Source of the DNA: Alloprevotella sp.
Lineage (GTDB): Bacteria > Bacteroidota > Bacteroidia > Bacteroidales > Bacteroidaceae
Length of the DNA stretch: 64,000 nt
Assembly: GCA_017471505.1 (NCBI GenBank)
Contig: JAFUTC010000007.1
Span: 124,001-188,000, forward strand
Direction of reading: 5' to 3'
Shown here piece after piece: positions 21,173 to 29,063 of the stretch. Under the pieces are notes generated by a model. It was not told the DNA's origin. It was given only the letters and a program-made list of their open reading frames with translations, and made no database searches. Position numbers and translations under genes: made by a program. Within the stretch, counting starts at the first letter, position 1. The number at the start of each line of letters is the position of its first letter.

Positions 21173-23185
21173 ATGAATACGTTCAAACTCCACGCAGACT
21201 ATCTTCCCAAAGGAGACCAACCAGAAGCCATTCAGCAACTTACTGAAGGCGTGCAGAGCGGTACTCCGGCCCAGGTGTTGCTCGGAGTAACGGGCTCGGG
21301 CAAGACTTTTACGATAGCAAATGTCATTCAAAACATCGGAAAGCCCACACTTGTCCTCAGCCACAATAAGACACTCGCCGCGCAACTGTATACGGAACTG
21401 AAGAATTTCTTTCCGGAGAATGCCGTCGAGTATTATGTCTCCTACTACGACTATTATCAGCCAGAAGCCTATATTGCCCAGACCGACACATATATTGAAA
21501 AAGACCTGGCCATCAATGAAGATATCGACCGGCTCCGACTTGCCGCCACGTCGGCCTTGCTTTCCGGTCGAAACGACGTGGTTGTGGTCTCATCGGTCAG
21601 TTGCATCTACGGCATGGGCAATCCGGCCGCATTCTACGACAATATCATCGAAGTTGAGGTCGGTCGGACGCTCCCTCTGCATACGCTGCTGCGCCGGCTG
21701 AACGATTCCCAATACGTGCGCAACGATGCAGCGCCCCACTTAGGTAATTATCGCGTCAACGGCGATACGGTCGACATCTATCTTGCCTATGCCAACTATG
21801 CGCTGCGTATTAGTTTCTGGGGAGACGATATTGACTCCATCCAGGAAATCGATGCCACCGACGGGCAACCCATTGGTACCTACTCCTCTTATAAGATATA
21901 TCCGGCAAATCTCTTTCTGACCAGCAAAGAACGCCAAGAGTCTGCCATCAGAGAAATACAGGACGACTTGGTGCGACAGGCCAATTGGTTCAAAGAACAG
22001 GGTAAGGACCTTGAAGCAAAGCGTTTGGAACAAAGAGTTAGTTACGATATCGAAATGATACGTGAACTCGGCCACTGTAGCGGTATCGAAAACTACAGCC
22101 GCTACTTTGACGGTCGCGAGCCAGGTATGCGCCCCTACTGTCTGCTTGACTTTTTCCCCGACGACTTCCTTGTGGTAATCGACGAGAGCCATGTAACCGT
22201 TCCGCAACTCCGTGCCATGCGCGAAGGCGATAGGAGCAGAAAAGAAGTACTGGTGAACTACGGATTCAGACTACCTGCCGCCTTGGACAACCGACCATTG
22301 GGTTTCGACGAATTCCAAGCCTTGGCAAAACAAGTAATATACGTCAGCGCTACTCCTGCCGACTACGAACTGAATGAAGCAGAGGGTGTGGTGGTAGACC
22401 AGGTCATTCGCCCCACCGGACTATTGGACCCGTTCATTCAAGTACGCCCCAACTCGAATCCAATAGACGATTTGTTGGAAGAAATAAGAAAGTGTGCGGA
22501 AAACGAGGAGCGCGTGCTGGTTACTACCTTGACCAAACGAATGGCCGAGGAGTTGTGCGAATATTTATTACAGTACGGAATCAGAGCAAACTACATTCAC
22601 AGCGATGTAGATACCTTGGAGCGCGTCCAAATAATGGACGACCTCAGACGAGGCATCTACGACGTGCTTATAGGCGTCAATCTGCTCAGAGAAGGCTTGG
22701 ATTTGCCCGAAGTTGCCTTGGTTGCCATCCTTGATGCCGACAAGGAGGGATTTCTACGGGACACCAGAAGTCTTACACAGACCGCCGGCCGCGCAGCACG
22801 CAACGTAAACGGTCGCGTCATAATGTACGCGGACAAGATTACGCAATCGATGGCACAGACCATACAGGAAACAGAGCGCAGGCGTAGCAAGCAGATGGCC
22901 TACAACGAGAAGCATCACATTACGCCTACGCAAATCGTCAAGCAAATAGCAGAAAACGAACTGTCGAAGGCACAAACCAAATCGGAAAGCAAATTTACGA
23001 CCGACAATGCCGCTACTTCCTATTCGAAAGTGGCTGAAAGCGTCTTGGAATATAACAGTGCCGCCTCCCGCGAAGCACGTATCGAGCAACTGAAGCGTAT
23101 GATGAAACAAGCGGCCAAAGAAATGGACTTCATCACTGCTGCCCAAATTCGCGACGAACTACTTGCGCTTGAAAACAACCATTAG
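21173..23185 (+). CDS. uvrB: Excinuclease ABC subunit UvrB
   Basis: Damage-verifying helicase-like subunit of nucleotide excision repair. 670 residues. Walker A GVTGSGKTF near 38-46, beta-hairpin region YYVSYYDYYQPEAYI near 91-105, DESH near 337, motif VI QTAGRAARN, and the C-terminal UVR domain (IEQLKRMMKQAAKEMDFITAAQIRDELLALE, read in pieces) that binds UvrC. Third gene of a likely ligA-dapA-uvrB transcript. No obvious terminator follows, but the next gene has its own promoter. Confidence 0.98.
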   Translation: MNTFKLHADYLPKGDQPEAIQQLTEGVQSGTPAQVLLGVTGSGKTFTIANVIQNIGKPTLVLSHNKTLAAQLYTELKNFFPENAVEYYVSYYDYYQPEAYIAQTDTYIEKDLAINEDIDRLRLAATSALLSGRNDVVVVSSVSCIYGMGNPAAFYDNIIEVEVGRTLPLHTLLRRLNDSQYVRNDAAPHLGNYRVNGDTVDIYLAYANYALRISFWGDDIDSIQEIDATDGQPIGTYSSYKIYPANLFLTSKERQESAIREIQDDLVRQANWFKEQGKDLEAKRLEQRVSYDIEMIRELGHCSGIENYSRYFDGREPGMRPYCLLDFFPDDFLVVIDESHVTVPQLRAMREGDRSRKEVLVNYGFRLPAALDNRPLGFDEFQALAKQVIYVSATPADYELNEAEGVVVDQVIRPTGLLDPFIQVRPNSNPIDDLLEEIRKCAENEERVLVTTLTKRMAEELCEYLLQYGIRANYIHSDVDTLERVQIMDDLRRGIYDVLIGVNLLREGLDLPEVALVAILDADKEGFLRDTRSLTQTAGRAARNVNGRVIMYADKITQSMAQTIQETERRRSKQMAYNEKHHITPTQIVKQIAENELSKAQTKSESKFTTDNAATSYSKVAESVLEYNSAASREARIEQLKRMMKQAAKEMDFITAAQIRDELLALENNH

Positions 23186-23252
23186 GCCGACCGTAAACCT
23201 CCCAGCATATTGCCACGCCATATTGCACACTTTTGCCCCCAATATGCAGTTG

Positions 23253-23284
23253 TTTGGTGGTTCCGTTTTATTCTCCTATTTTCG
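23253..23284 (+). promoter_or_regulatory. Probable promoter of the carboxyltransferase gene
   Basis: TTTG at 23253-23256, 20-base spacer, TATTTTCG at 23277-23284 (one mismatch to TAnnTTTG), 46 bases before the start codon. Confidence 0.5.
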
Positions 23285-23330
23285 CAACCTAAATTCAAAA
23301 ACAATAAGACATTTCCCCTAAACCATTATT

Positions 23331-25109
23331 ATGGCAAAACGTAAAATAGCTTTTAGTCTTGTTTACCGTGACATGTTTCAATCTTACGGTAAGTTTCAGC
23401 CCCGCAAGGACCAGTTAGAGCGCATTGCGCCCGTAATAATCAAGATGGGATGCTTTGCTCGCGTCGAAACCAACGGAGGTGCGTTCGAACAGGTCAATCT
23501 TCTCTACGGAGAGAACCCTAACGACGCTGTACGCGCCTTTACAAAGCCGTTCAACGAGGCAGGTATCAAGACACATATGCTTGACCGCGGCTTGAATGCC
23601 CTTCGCATGTTCCCGTGCAGCGATGATTTGCGTCAGTTGCAATATCGTGTCAAGCACGCGCAGGGAGTTGACATCACGCGCATCTTTTGCGGACTCAACG
23701 ATGTCCGTAATATCATTCCGTCCATCAAGTGGGCTCTCGAAGCCGGAATGACTCCTCAGGCGACGCTATGTATTACCAATTCGCCCATCCATACGGCAGA
23801 ATATTATAGCAATATTGCCGACGAGCTCATCTCGGCCGGAGCGCCTGAGATATGCCTTAAGGACATGGCCGGCATAGGACAGCCCGCACTTTTGGGTAAG
23901 TTGACGGCTATGATTAAGCAGAAACACCCCGACATCATTATCCAGTATCACAGCCACTCGGGTCCCGGACTCAACATGGCCAGCATTCTCGAAGTGTGCA
24001 ATAATGGAGCCGATGTCATTGACGTTGCTATCGAGCCGTTGTCTTGGGGTAAGGGCCACGCCGACCTGCTTAGCGTTCAAAGCATGCTTAAGAACTACGG
24101 ATTCGACGTTCCGGAAATCGACATGCACGCTTATATGGAAGCACGCAAACTTACTCAAGATTTTATCGACGATTTTCTGGGCTATTTCATGAATCCGACC
24201 AATCACTTGATGAGTTCTCTGCTGCTGGGATGCGGACTTCCCGGCGGAATGATGGGTTCGATGATGGCCGACCTCAAAGGTGCCATGGGAGCCATCAATA
24301 ATAACCGCGAAAAGAACGGAGAAGCACCGCTGAGCGAAGATGAACTGCTCGTGAAGCTCTTTGACGAGGTCGGATATGTTTGGCCTCGCGTCGGATATCC
24401 CCCATTGGTTACGCCGTTTAGCCAATACGTCAAGAACATTGCCTTGATGAATCTGCTCACAGAATCCATGAAGAAGCCTCGCTTCTCTATGATGGACGAA
24501 AACATGTGGGGCATGATTCTCGGCAAGAGCGGCAAACTGCCCGGCAAGCTTGCTCCGGAAATTGAAGACCTTGCGAAAGCGCAAAATCGCGAGTTCTATT
24601 CAGGCGACCCGCGTGAGCTATACCCGAATTGCCTTAACAAATATCGCAAGGAGATGGAAGAAAACGGCTGGGAACTCGGACCTGACGAAGAAGAACTCTA
24701 TGAGTTCGCCATGCACGAGGTTCAATACCGTGCCTACAAAAGCGGTCAGGCCAAAAAGCAGTTCCTTTCCGACCTGCAGGCCGCTAAGGACAAGGCAAAC
24801 GCCTCGGGCATGAGCGCCGACGAAGCACTTGCGCTCAAGCATGCCAAGGCCGATGCCGTGGTTGCCCCTGAAGCCGGTATCGTGCTTTGGGAAATCAACG
24901 GAGAAGCCGAGAATGTGAAGAGCATTGAACCGTTTATCGGAAAAGAATATAAGGAAGGCGAATTCTTCTGCTATATTGAGAACAAATACGGCCAGGTTAA
25001 GGAAATCCCGGCCGCACTTGGCGGAAAATTAGTAGAGATTGCAGCCAAGCAGGGCGCACATGTGCAGAAAGGCGACTGTCTGGCCTACATTGAGCGTAAG
25101 CAAGATTAG
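23331..25109 (+). CDS. Carboxyltransferase (oxaloacetate decarboxylase alpha / pyruvate carboxylase B-like) with atypical biotinyl domain
   Basis: 592 residues. The N-terminal TIM-barrel carboxyltransferase domain (about 1-300) is recognisable: YRDMFQS stands where RDAHQS is usual, with VETNGGAFEQ, CLKDMAGIGQP (metal/biotin lysine region) and YHSHSGPG (HxH metal ligands). A helical conserved domain follows (about 300-480, KLFDEVGYVWPRVGYPPLVTPFSQYVKN). The C-terminal 70 residues have a biotinyl/lipoyl fold ending (IPAALGGKLVEIAAKQGAHVQKGD), but the hairpin reads IENKYGQVKEI instead of EAMKMxNxI. No biotin carboxylase, carrier or membrane beta subunit is encoded nearby. Family membership is clear; the substrate (oxaloacetate or pyruvate) and biotinylation are not. 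Single gene with own promoter and terminator. Confidence 0.82.
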   Translation: MAKRKIAFSLVYRDMFQSYGKFQPRKDQLERIAPVIIKMGCFARVETNGGAFEQVNLLYGENPNDAVRAFTKPFNEAGIKTHMLDRGLNALRMFPCSDDLRQLQYRVKHAQGVDITRIFCGLNDVRNIIPSIKWALEAGMTPQATLCITNSPIHTAEYYSNIADELISAGAPEICLKDMAGIGQPALLGKLTAMIKQKHPDIIIQYHSHSGPGLNMASILEVCNNGADVIDVAIEPLSWGKGHADLLSVQSMLKNYGFDVPEIDMHAYMEARKLTQDFIDDFLGYFMNPTNHLMSSLLLGCGLPGGMMGSMMADLKGAMGAINNNREKNGEAPLSEDELLVKLFDEVGYVWPRVGYPPLVTPFSQYVKNIALMNLLTESMKKPRFSMMDENMWGMILGKSGKLPGKLAPEIEDLAKAQNREFYSGDPRELYPNCLNKYRKEMEENGWELGPDEEELYEFAMHEVQYRAYKSGQAKKQFLSDLQAAKDKANASGMSADEALALKHAKADAVVAPEAGIVLWEINGEAENVKSIEPFIGKEYKEGEFFCYIENKYGQVKEIPAALGGKLVEIAAKQGAHVQKGDCLAYIERKQD

Positions 25110-25140
25110 CCATCCGACCGACTTGCGCACACAGAGCAAA

Positions 25141-25171
25141 AAGGAACGACCCGAAAGTCGTTCCTTTTTTT
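25141..25171. terminator. Bidirectional terminator between convergent genes
   Basis: Perfect 10-bp stem AAGGAACGAC / GTCGTTCCTT (25141-25150 with 25157-25166), 6-base loop, followed by a T run on the plus strand and, on the other strand, by TTTTT. It serves the carboxyltransferase and the facing nitroreductase gene. Confidence 0.85.
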
Positions 25172-25206
25172 GTATCTTCCATAGTGGAACTATCCGGAGC
25201 CGGCGG

Positions 25207-25797
25207 CTACTTGACGAATGTGATATTCTCGGGCTTCCACTTGTCCTTGGGTTCAGGCGACTCGTCGGGAAAACCGACGGCTACCACGCAGAGAGGCATC
25301 AGCGTGTCGGGCAGTCCGAGCAGTTTGCCGTAGTTCTTCGAGCGTTCCTCGTTGGGCCACGACGATGTCCATACGGCACCCAGCCCGAGGCTATGGGCCG
25401 CAAGCAGAATGTTCTCCGTAGCAGCCGAGCAGTCTTGAATCCAGAACTCCTTCCCTATCGGCCCCTCAATGGTCTTCGTGAAATCGCCGCACACCACAAT
25501 GGCCAGCGGAGCCTGCTTGGCCCTGCCGCCCATTTCCTCTAACTTCTGGCGGTTGGTCACTACCACAAAATGCCACGGCTGCCTGTTCATGGCCGTCGGC
25601 GCAGCCATTCCGGCCCGAAGCATAGTCTCAATCATCTCGGGGCAAATAGTGTCGGTCTTAAACTTGCGGATGCTCGTCCGGCTCATAATCGTCTCAACCA
25701 CGGGGTTGGCCGCTTTCTTGCAGCAGTCTTTCTTCTCCTGTGCGGACATAGTGACGGGCATCAGCAGCAGGAGCGAAACAAACAGAATCTTCTTCAT
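25207..25797 (-). CDS. Exported nitroreductase-family protein
   Basis: FMN-dependent NAD(P)H oxidoreductase family. 196 residues with an N-terminal signal peptide (MKKILFVSLLLLMPVTMSAQ) followed by EKKDCCKK, unusual because most nitroreductases are cytosolic. Fold markers: MSRTSIRKFKTDTI (phosphate-binding SxRxF), MAAPTAMNRQPWHFVVV, CSAATENILLAAHSLGLGAVWTS and GFPDESPEPKDKW. The substrate cannot be told. ATG at 25797; 30 bases downstream of the nuclease gene, so the two may form an operon. Confidence 0.82.
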   Translation of the reverse strand: MKKILFVSLLLLMPVTMSAQEKKDCCKKAANPVVETIMSRTSIRKFKTDTICPEMIETMLRAGMAAPTAMNRQPWHFVVVTNRQKLEEMGGRAKQAPLAIVVCGDFTKTIEGPIGKEFWIQDCSAATENILLAAHSLGLGAVWTSSWPNEERSKNYGKLLGLPDTLMPLCVVAVGFPDESPEPKDKWKPENITFVK

Positions 25798-25827
25798 ACG
25801 GTTTTCTATTATAATAAGTACACAAAA

Positions 25828-26718
25828 TCAGTCTATGCGGTCCCACTTCCAGGCCGACTTTTTGGCCGAGGCCTCAATACGCGTCTCCACCTCGTCGGGC
25901 AAGGCGGAAAAGAAGTCCATGCCGGTAAGTGCCTCAATAGAGTCAACTGACACCACGCGCTGTGCGATGGGCTGGTTAGTGCCGTTGTTGGCAAAGATAA
26001 ATCCGAGGGCAGCCATGTCGCCATTGTTGCGCATGACCACCTTAAAGAATTTTTCGGGCACAGCCACTTTGTGCCGGCCGATTGTACGGTGGTTCTGCTT
26101 GTTCACTATAGGTCCGCACACCACGTAGACGGCGCCATAGCGGCGGGCCCATAGGCGGGTCTGCTGCTCGAGTCGGTTCCAGTCCTCCACATTAAGGTGC
26201 GGATGCTGCGGGCATACGTTCGTCAGCAGGAAAGTCTGCTCCATGGCTTCGGTGTCCCATTTGTTGTCGCCGGCCGGACACATGTGTCCCCTGTCGTAAC
26301 GGCTCCGCATGTAGTCGTTAGTATTCACCCGCGGTCCGTCTGCCTCGTAGTCTTCGCTGAAAGCCATCTCGTCGCGCCTCACATCGCCGCGCGTGTGGGC
26401 GGCAGTCAGTTTCCATGCTACCCAGTTGGGTATGCGATAGTATGCATTATACGAGACCACGTAAGCCTTGCGCTGCAGCACCTGCGAGCGCGTGCCGTCG
26501 GTCATCTTCTGCATCAGGAGCGCGTCCGTGCCCTTCGTGGCGACCGGTTTCTCCGTGGAATGCTGTGCCGAATTGTACACATACAACATCGCCTCTTTCT
26601 TTTTCTCCCATTTCCGCGACGAAATGATTGACCACACACACATCACCGCAATAAACAACATGACAAGGAAAAAAAATATATTGGACCATTTCGAATCCTC
26701 AGGTTGAGTTCCGTACAT
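25828..26718 (-). CDS. Membrane-anchored DNA/RNA non-specific endonuclease (NucA family)
   Basis: Beta-beta-alpha-metal nuclease. 296 residues: one N-terminal transmembrane helix (about 13-33, IFFFLVMLFIAVMCVWSII) places the catalytic domain outside the cytoplasm. The active-site motif is DRGHMCPAGD with general base His145; TNVCPQHPHLNVEDWNRLE supplies the Mg-binding Asn and Glu. All expected catalytic residues appear present. Likely roles are nutrient nucleotide release or degradation of extracellular DNA. Its 5' region faces etfB across a family B repeat array. Confidence 0.88.
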   Translation of the reverse strand: MYGTQPEDSKWSNIFFFLVMLFIAVMCVWSIISSRKWEKKKEAMLYVYNSAQHSTEKPVATKGTDALLMQKMTDGTRSQVLQRKAYVVSYNAYYRIPNWVAWKLTAAHTRGDVRRDEMAFSEDYEADGPRVNTNDYMRSRYDRGHMCPAGDNKWDTEAMEQTFLLTNVCPQHPHLNVEDWNRLEQQTRLWARRYGAVYVVCGPIVNKQNHRTIGRHKVAVPEKFFKVVMRNNGDMAALGFIFANNGTNQPIAQRVVSVDSIEALTGMDFFSALPDEVETRIEASAKKSAWKWDRID

Positions 26719-26796
26719 AACAAAAATATAGTGTCAAAAAGTAGAACAATCTTTTGGCAAATATACAAAAACTTTCCGTAGCATAATTCTCCACCC

Positions 26797-26862
26797 CATT
26801 CCAAGGCTTGAAATGCGCGTTTCAAGCCTTGGAATGTCCGTTTCAGACCTTGAAACGGAACG
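26797..26862. repeat. Family B 21-bp periodic palindrome array, locus B2
   Basis: The 346-base gap between the nuclease gene and etfB holds this array and the etfB promoter; I see no gene in it. Three units have cores at 26799, 26820 and 26841 (exact 21-bp period). Units 1 and 2 are exact inverted copies of each other: CATTCCAAGGCTTGAAA (26797-26813), six bases TGCGCG, then the exact reverse complement (26820-26836). Unit 3 has its own 8-bp arms CCGTTTCA / TGAAACGG. Confidence 0.92.
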
Positions 26863-26940
26863 GACCGCTATGCCGTCCAAGAAAAAAACGGAACGCACTG
26901 CACGATGCCGCTATTTGACTGAGAGTTATTGCCCATTTTC

Positions 26941-26971
26941 TTGGTGGTCCGATTATGATTGTGTAACTTTG
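26941..26971 (+). promoter_or_regulatory. Promoter of etfB operon
   Basis: TTG at 26941-26943, 20-base spacer, TAACTTTG at 26964-26971, matching the Bacteroidetes pattern. The start codon is 94 bases downstream, leaving a fairly long untranslated leader. Confidence 0.6.
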
Positions 26972-27064
26972 AAAGCGATTTTGGGCCCATCTCCGCATGG
27001 GGTAGTTCCGCCGCATAGCCGCCCGGCCCGAAAGGCTTAAACTGATACTTAAACTAACCGAAAT

Positions 27065-27934
27065 ATGAAATTGAAAATCATTGTTTTGGCAAAACAAGTG
27101 CCCGATACCCGCAACGTGGGTAAAGATGCGATGACACCCGAAGGTACTGTCAACCGCTCGGCCTTGCCTGCTATTTTCAACCCCGAAGACTTAAACGCAC
27201 TCGAACAGGCCCTTCAACTGAAAGACCAGTTCCCCGGAACGACCGTAGAGATTTTGACGATGGGACCTCCGCGTGCCACCGACGTCATACGCGAGGGTCT
27301 GTTCAGAGGTGCCGACGGCGGCTATCTGCTGACCGACCGCGCCTTTGCAGGTGCCGACACGCTGGCCACAAGCTATGCCCTGGCCACTGCCATCCAAAAG
27401 ATTGGCATGCCCGACATAGTTATAGGCGGCCGCCAGGCTATTGACGGCGACACGGCTCAAGTAGGTCCGCAAGTGGCGCAGAAACTAAACCTGAACCAGG
27501 TCACCTACGTCAACAAGGTCAATAAGATTGAGGACGGAAAAATCACGGTCACACGCCACATTGACGGAGGCGTGGAGGTGGTAGAGGCTCCGTTGCCCAT
27601 ACTGCTCACGGTTAACGGCGACGCCGAGCCATGCCGTCCGCGCAATGCCAAACTGCTGATGAAATACAAGCGCGCCACGGCTCCGATGGAGCGTACCGAC
27701 GACATGCCCTATAAGGAAGAATACGAAAAGAAACCCTATCTGACCGTGACGCAATGGAGTGTGGCCGACATTGACGGCGACTACAACCAATGCGGATTAG
27801 CCGGCTCGCCCACAAAAGTAAAGGCCGTGCAAAACATCGTATTCAAAGCCAAGGAAAGTAAGCGCCTCACCGCTGCAGATGCCGAGGTGGAGGCTCTCGT
27901 ACAGGAACTGTTGGAAAACCACACTATCGGTTAA
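27065..27934 (+). CDS. etfB: Electron transfer flavoprotein beta subunit
   Basis: 289 residues. Starts MKLKIIVLAKQVPDT, with NPEDLNALEQALQLKD, ILTMGPPRATDVIREGLFRGADGGYLLTDRAFAGADTLATSYALA and the signature GRQAIDGDTAQVGPQVA, all typical of EtfB. Forms a heterodimer with EtfA and passes electrons between an acyl-CoA dehydrogenase and a membrane or ferredoxin partner. Followed by etfA after 19 bases and then the dehydrogenase: a three-gene operon. Whether it is of the electron-bifurcating type cannot be settled by eye. Confidence 0.95.
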   Translation: MKLKIIVLAKQVPDTRNVGKDAMTPEGTVNRSALPAIFNPEDLNALEQALQLKDQFPGTTVEILTMGPPRATDVIREGLFRGADGGYLLTDRAFAGADTLATSYALATAIQKIGMPDIVIGGRQAIDGDTAQVGPQVAQKLNLNQVTYVNKVNKIEDGKITVTRHIDGGVEVVEAPLPILLTVNGDAEPCRPRNAKLLMKYKRATAPMERTDDMPYKEEYEKKPYLTVTQWSVADIDGDYNQCGLAGSPTKVKAVQNIVFKAKESKRLTAADAEVEALVQELLENHTIG

Positions 27935-27953
27935 ACACTAAGACTTAGAAAAC

Positions 27954-28976
27954 ATGAACAACGTATTCGTATACTGTGAAATAGATCAGTTTCAAGTAGA
28001 GGAAGTAAGTTTCGAACTACTGACAAAAGGTCGCAAACTCGCCAATCGCCTTGGCGTGAAACTCGAAGCCATAGTGGCCGGAACCGACATCAAAAACAAA
28101 GTGGAACAGCAGATACTGCCCTACGGCGTGGACATACTTCACGTGTTCGACGGCAAGGACCTCTTCCCCTACACCTCCAAGCCCCACACCGACATCCTTG
28201 TGAACCTGTTCAAGAAAGAGCAGCCGCAGATTTGCCTAATGGGCGCAACCGTCATCGGGCGCGACCTCGGTCCCCGCGTGTCGTCCTCGCTGACCAGCGG
28301 CCTTACTGCCGACTGCACCGCCCTTGAGATTGGCGACTACGAGGACAAGAAGAACAACAAGACCTATACCGACCTGCTCTATCAGATACGCCCCGCATTC
28401 GGCGGCAATATTGTAGCCACCATCGTGAACCCCGAACATCGGCCTCAGATGGCCACCGTTCGCAGCGGCGTTATGAAGGCCGAGATTATCAACCCGCAAT
28501 ACAACGGCCAGGTTATCTACGAGAACGTCAGCGACTATGTACCGGCCGAGGACTATGTGGTAAAAGTCATTTCGAGGCAGGTGGAGAAAGCCAAGAACAA
28601 TCTTAAGGGTGCTCCTATTATCGTGGCGGGTGGCTACGGCGTGGGCTCGAAGGAAGGCTTTGACCTGCTGCGCAAACTGGCCGACGAACTGCACGGCGAA
28701 GTAGGCGCAAGCCGCGCTGCCGTAGATGCCGGATTCTGCGAGCACGACCTGCAAATCGGCCAGACGGGTGTAACCGTCCGCCCGAAGGTGTATATTGCCT
28801 GCGGCATAAGCGGCGCCATCCAGCACGTAGCCGGCATGAAGGAAAGCGGTATCGTCATTTCCATCAACACCGACCCGAACGCACCTATTAACGACATAGC
28901 CGACTATGTCATAACCGGAAGCGTGGAAGAGGTTGTCCCCAAACTCATCAAGTACTACAAGGAAAACAGCAAGTAG
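27954..28976 (+). CDS. etfA: Electron transfer flavoprotein alpha subunit
   Basis: 340 residues. The N-terminal domain resembles EtfA (VFVYCEIDQFQVEEVSFELLTKGRKLANRLG). The C-terminal FAD domain carries GGYGVGSKEGF, VGASRAAVDAGFCEHDLQIGQTG, VRPKVYIACGISGAIQHVAGM and INTDPNAPINDIADY. These bind FAD in the heterodimer. Second gene of the etf operon; 87 bases separate it from the acyl-CoA dehydrogenase. Confidence 0.96.
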   Translation: MNNVFVYCEIDQFQVEEVSFELLTKGRKLANRLGVKLEAIVAGTDIKNKVEQQILPYGVDILHVFDGKDLFPYTSKPHTDILVNLFKKEQPQICLMGATVIGRDLGPRVSSSLTSGLTADCTALEIGDYEDKKNNKTYTDLLYQIRPAFGGNIVATIVNPEHRPQMATVRSGVMKAEIINPQYNGQVIYENVSDYVPAEDYVVKVISRQVEKAKNNLKGAPIIVAGGYGVGSKEGFDLLRKLADELHGEVGASRAAVDAGFCEHDLQIGQTGVTVRPKVYIACGISGAIQHVAGMKESGIVISINTDPNAPINDIADYVITGSVEEVVPKLIKYYKENSK

Positions 28977-29063
28977 CCAGAACGCGGGCTTCACATAAGG
29001 AAACCAACTGCTTCCCATCCCGTAGCACCTCAACTGATAACACAATAGAAAATCAAGAATACT

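Noticed and set aside
23205-23247. Inverted repeat GCATATTG / CAATATGC before the carboxyltransferase gene
   Set aside because: Only 8-bp arms in AT-rich spacer with a 27-base gap; likely chance, and no T run for a terminator.
26721-26728. Minus-strand TATTTTTG as a promoter of the nuclease gene
   Set aside because: It ends only two bases before the ATG and has no -33 element at a fitting distance, so transcription would start inside the coding region.
26813-27040. 75-codon open frame in the nuclease-etfB gap
   Set aside because: It starts within the family B array, spans the etfB promoter, and shows no similarity to any protein I know.
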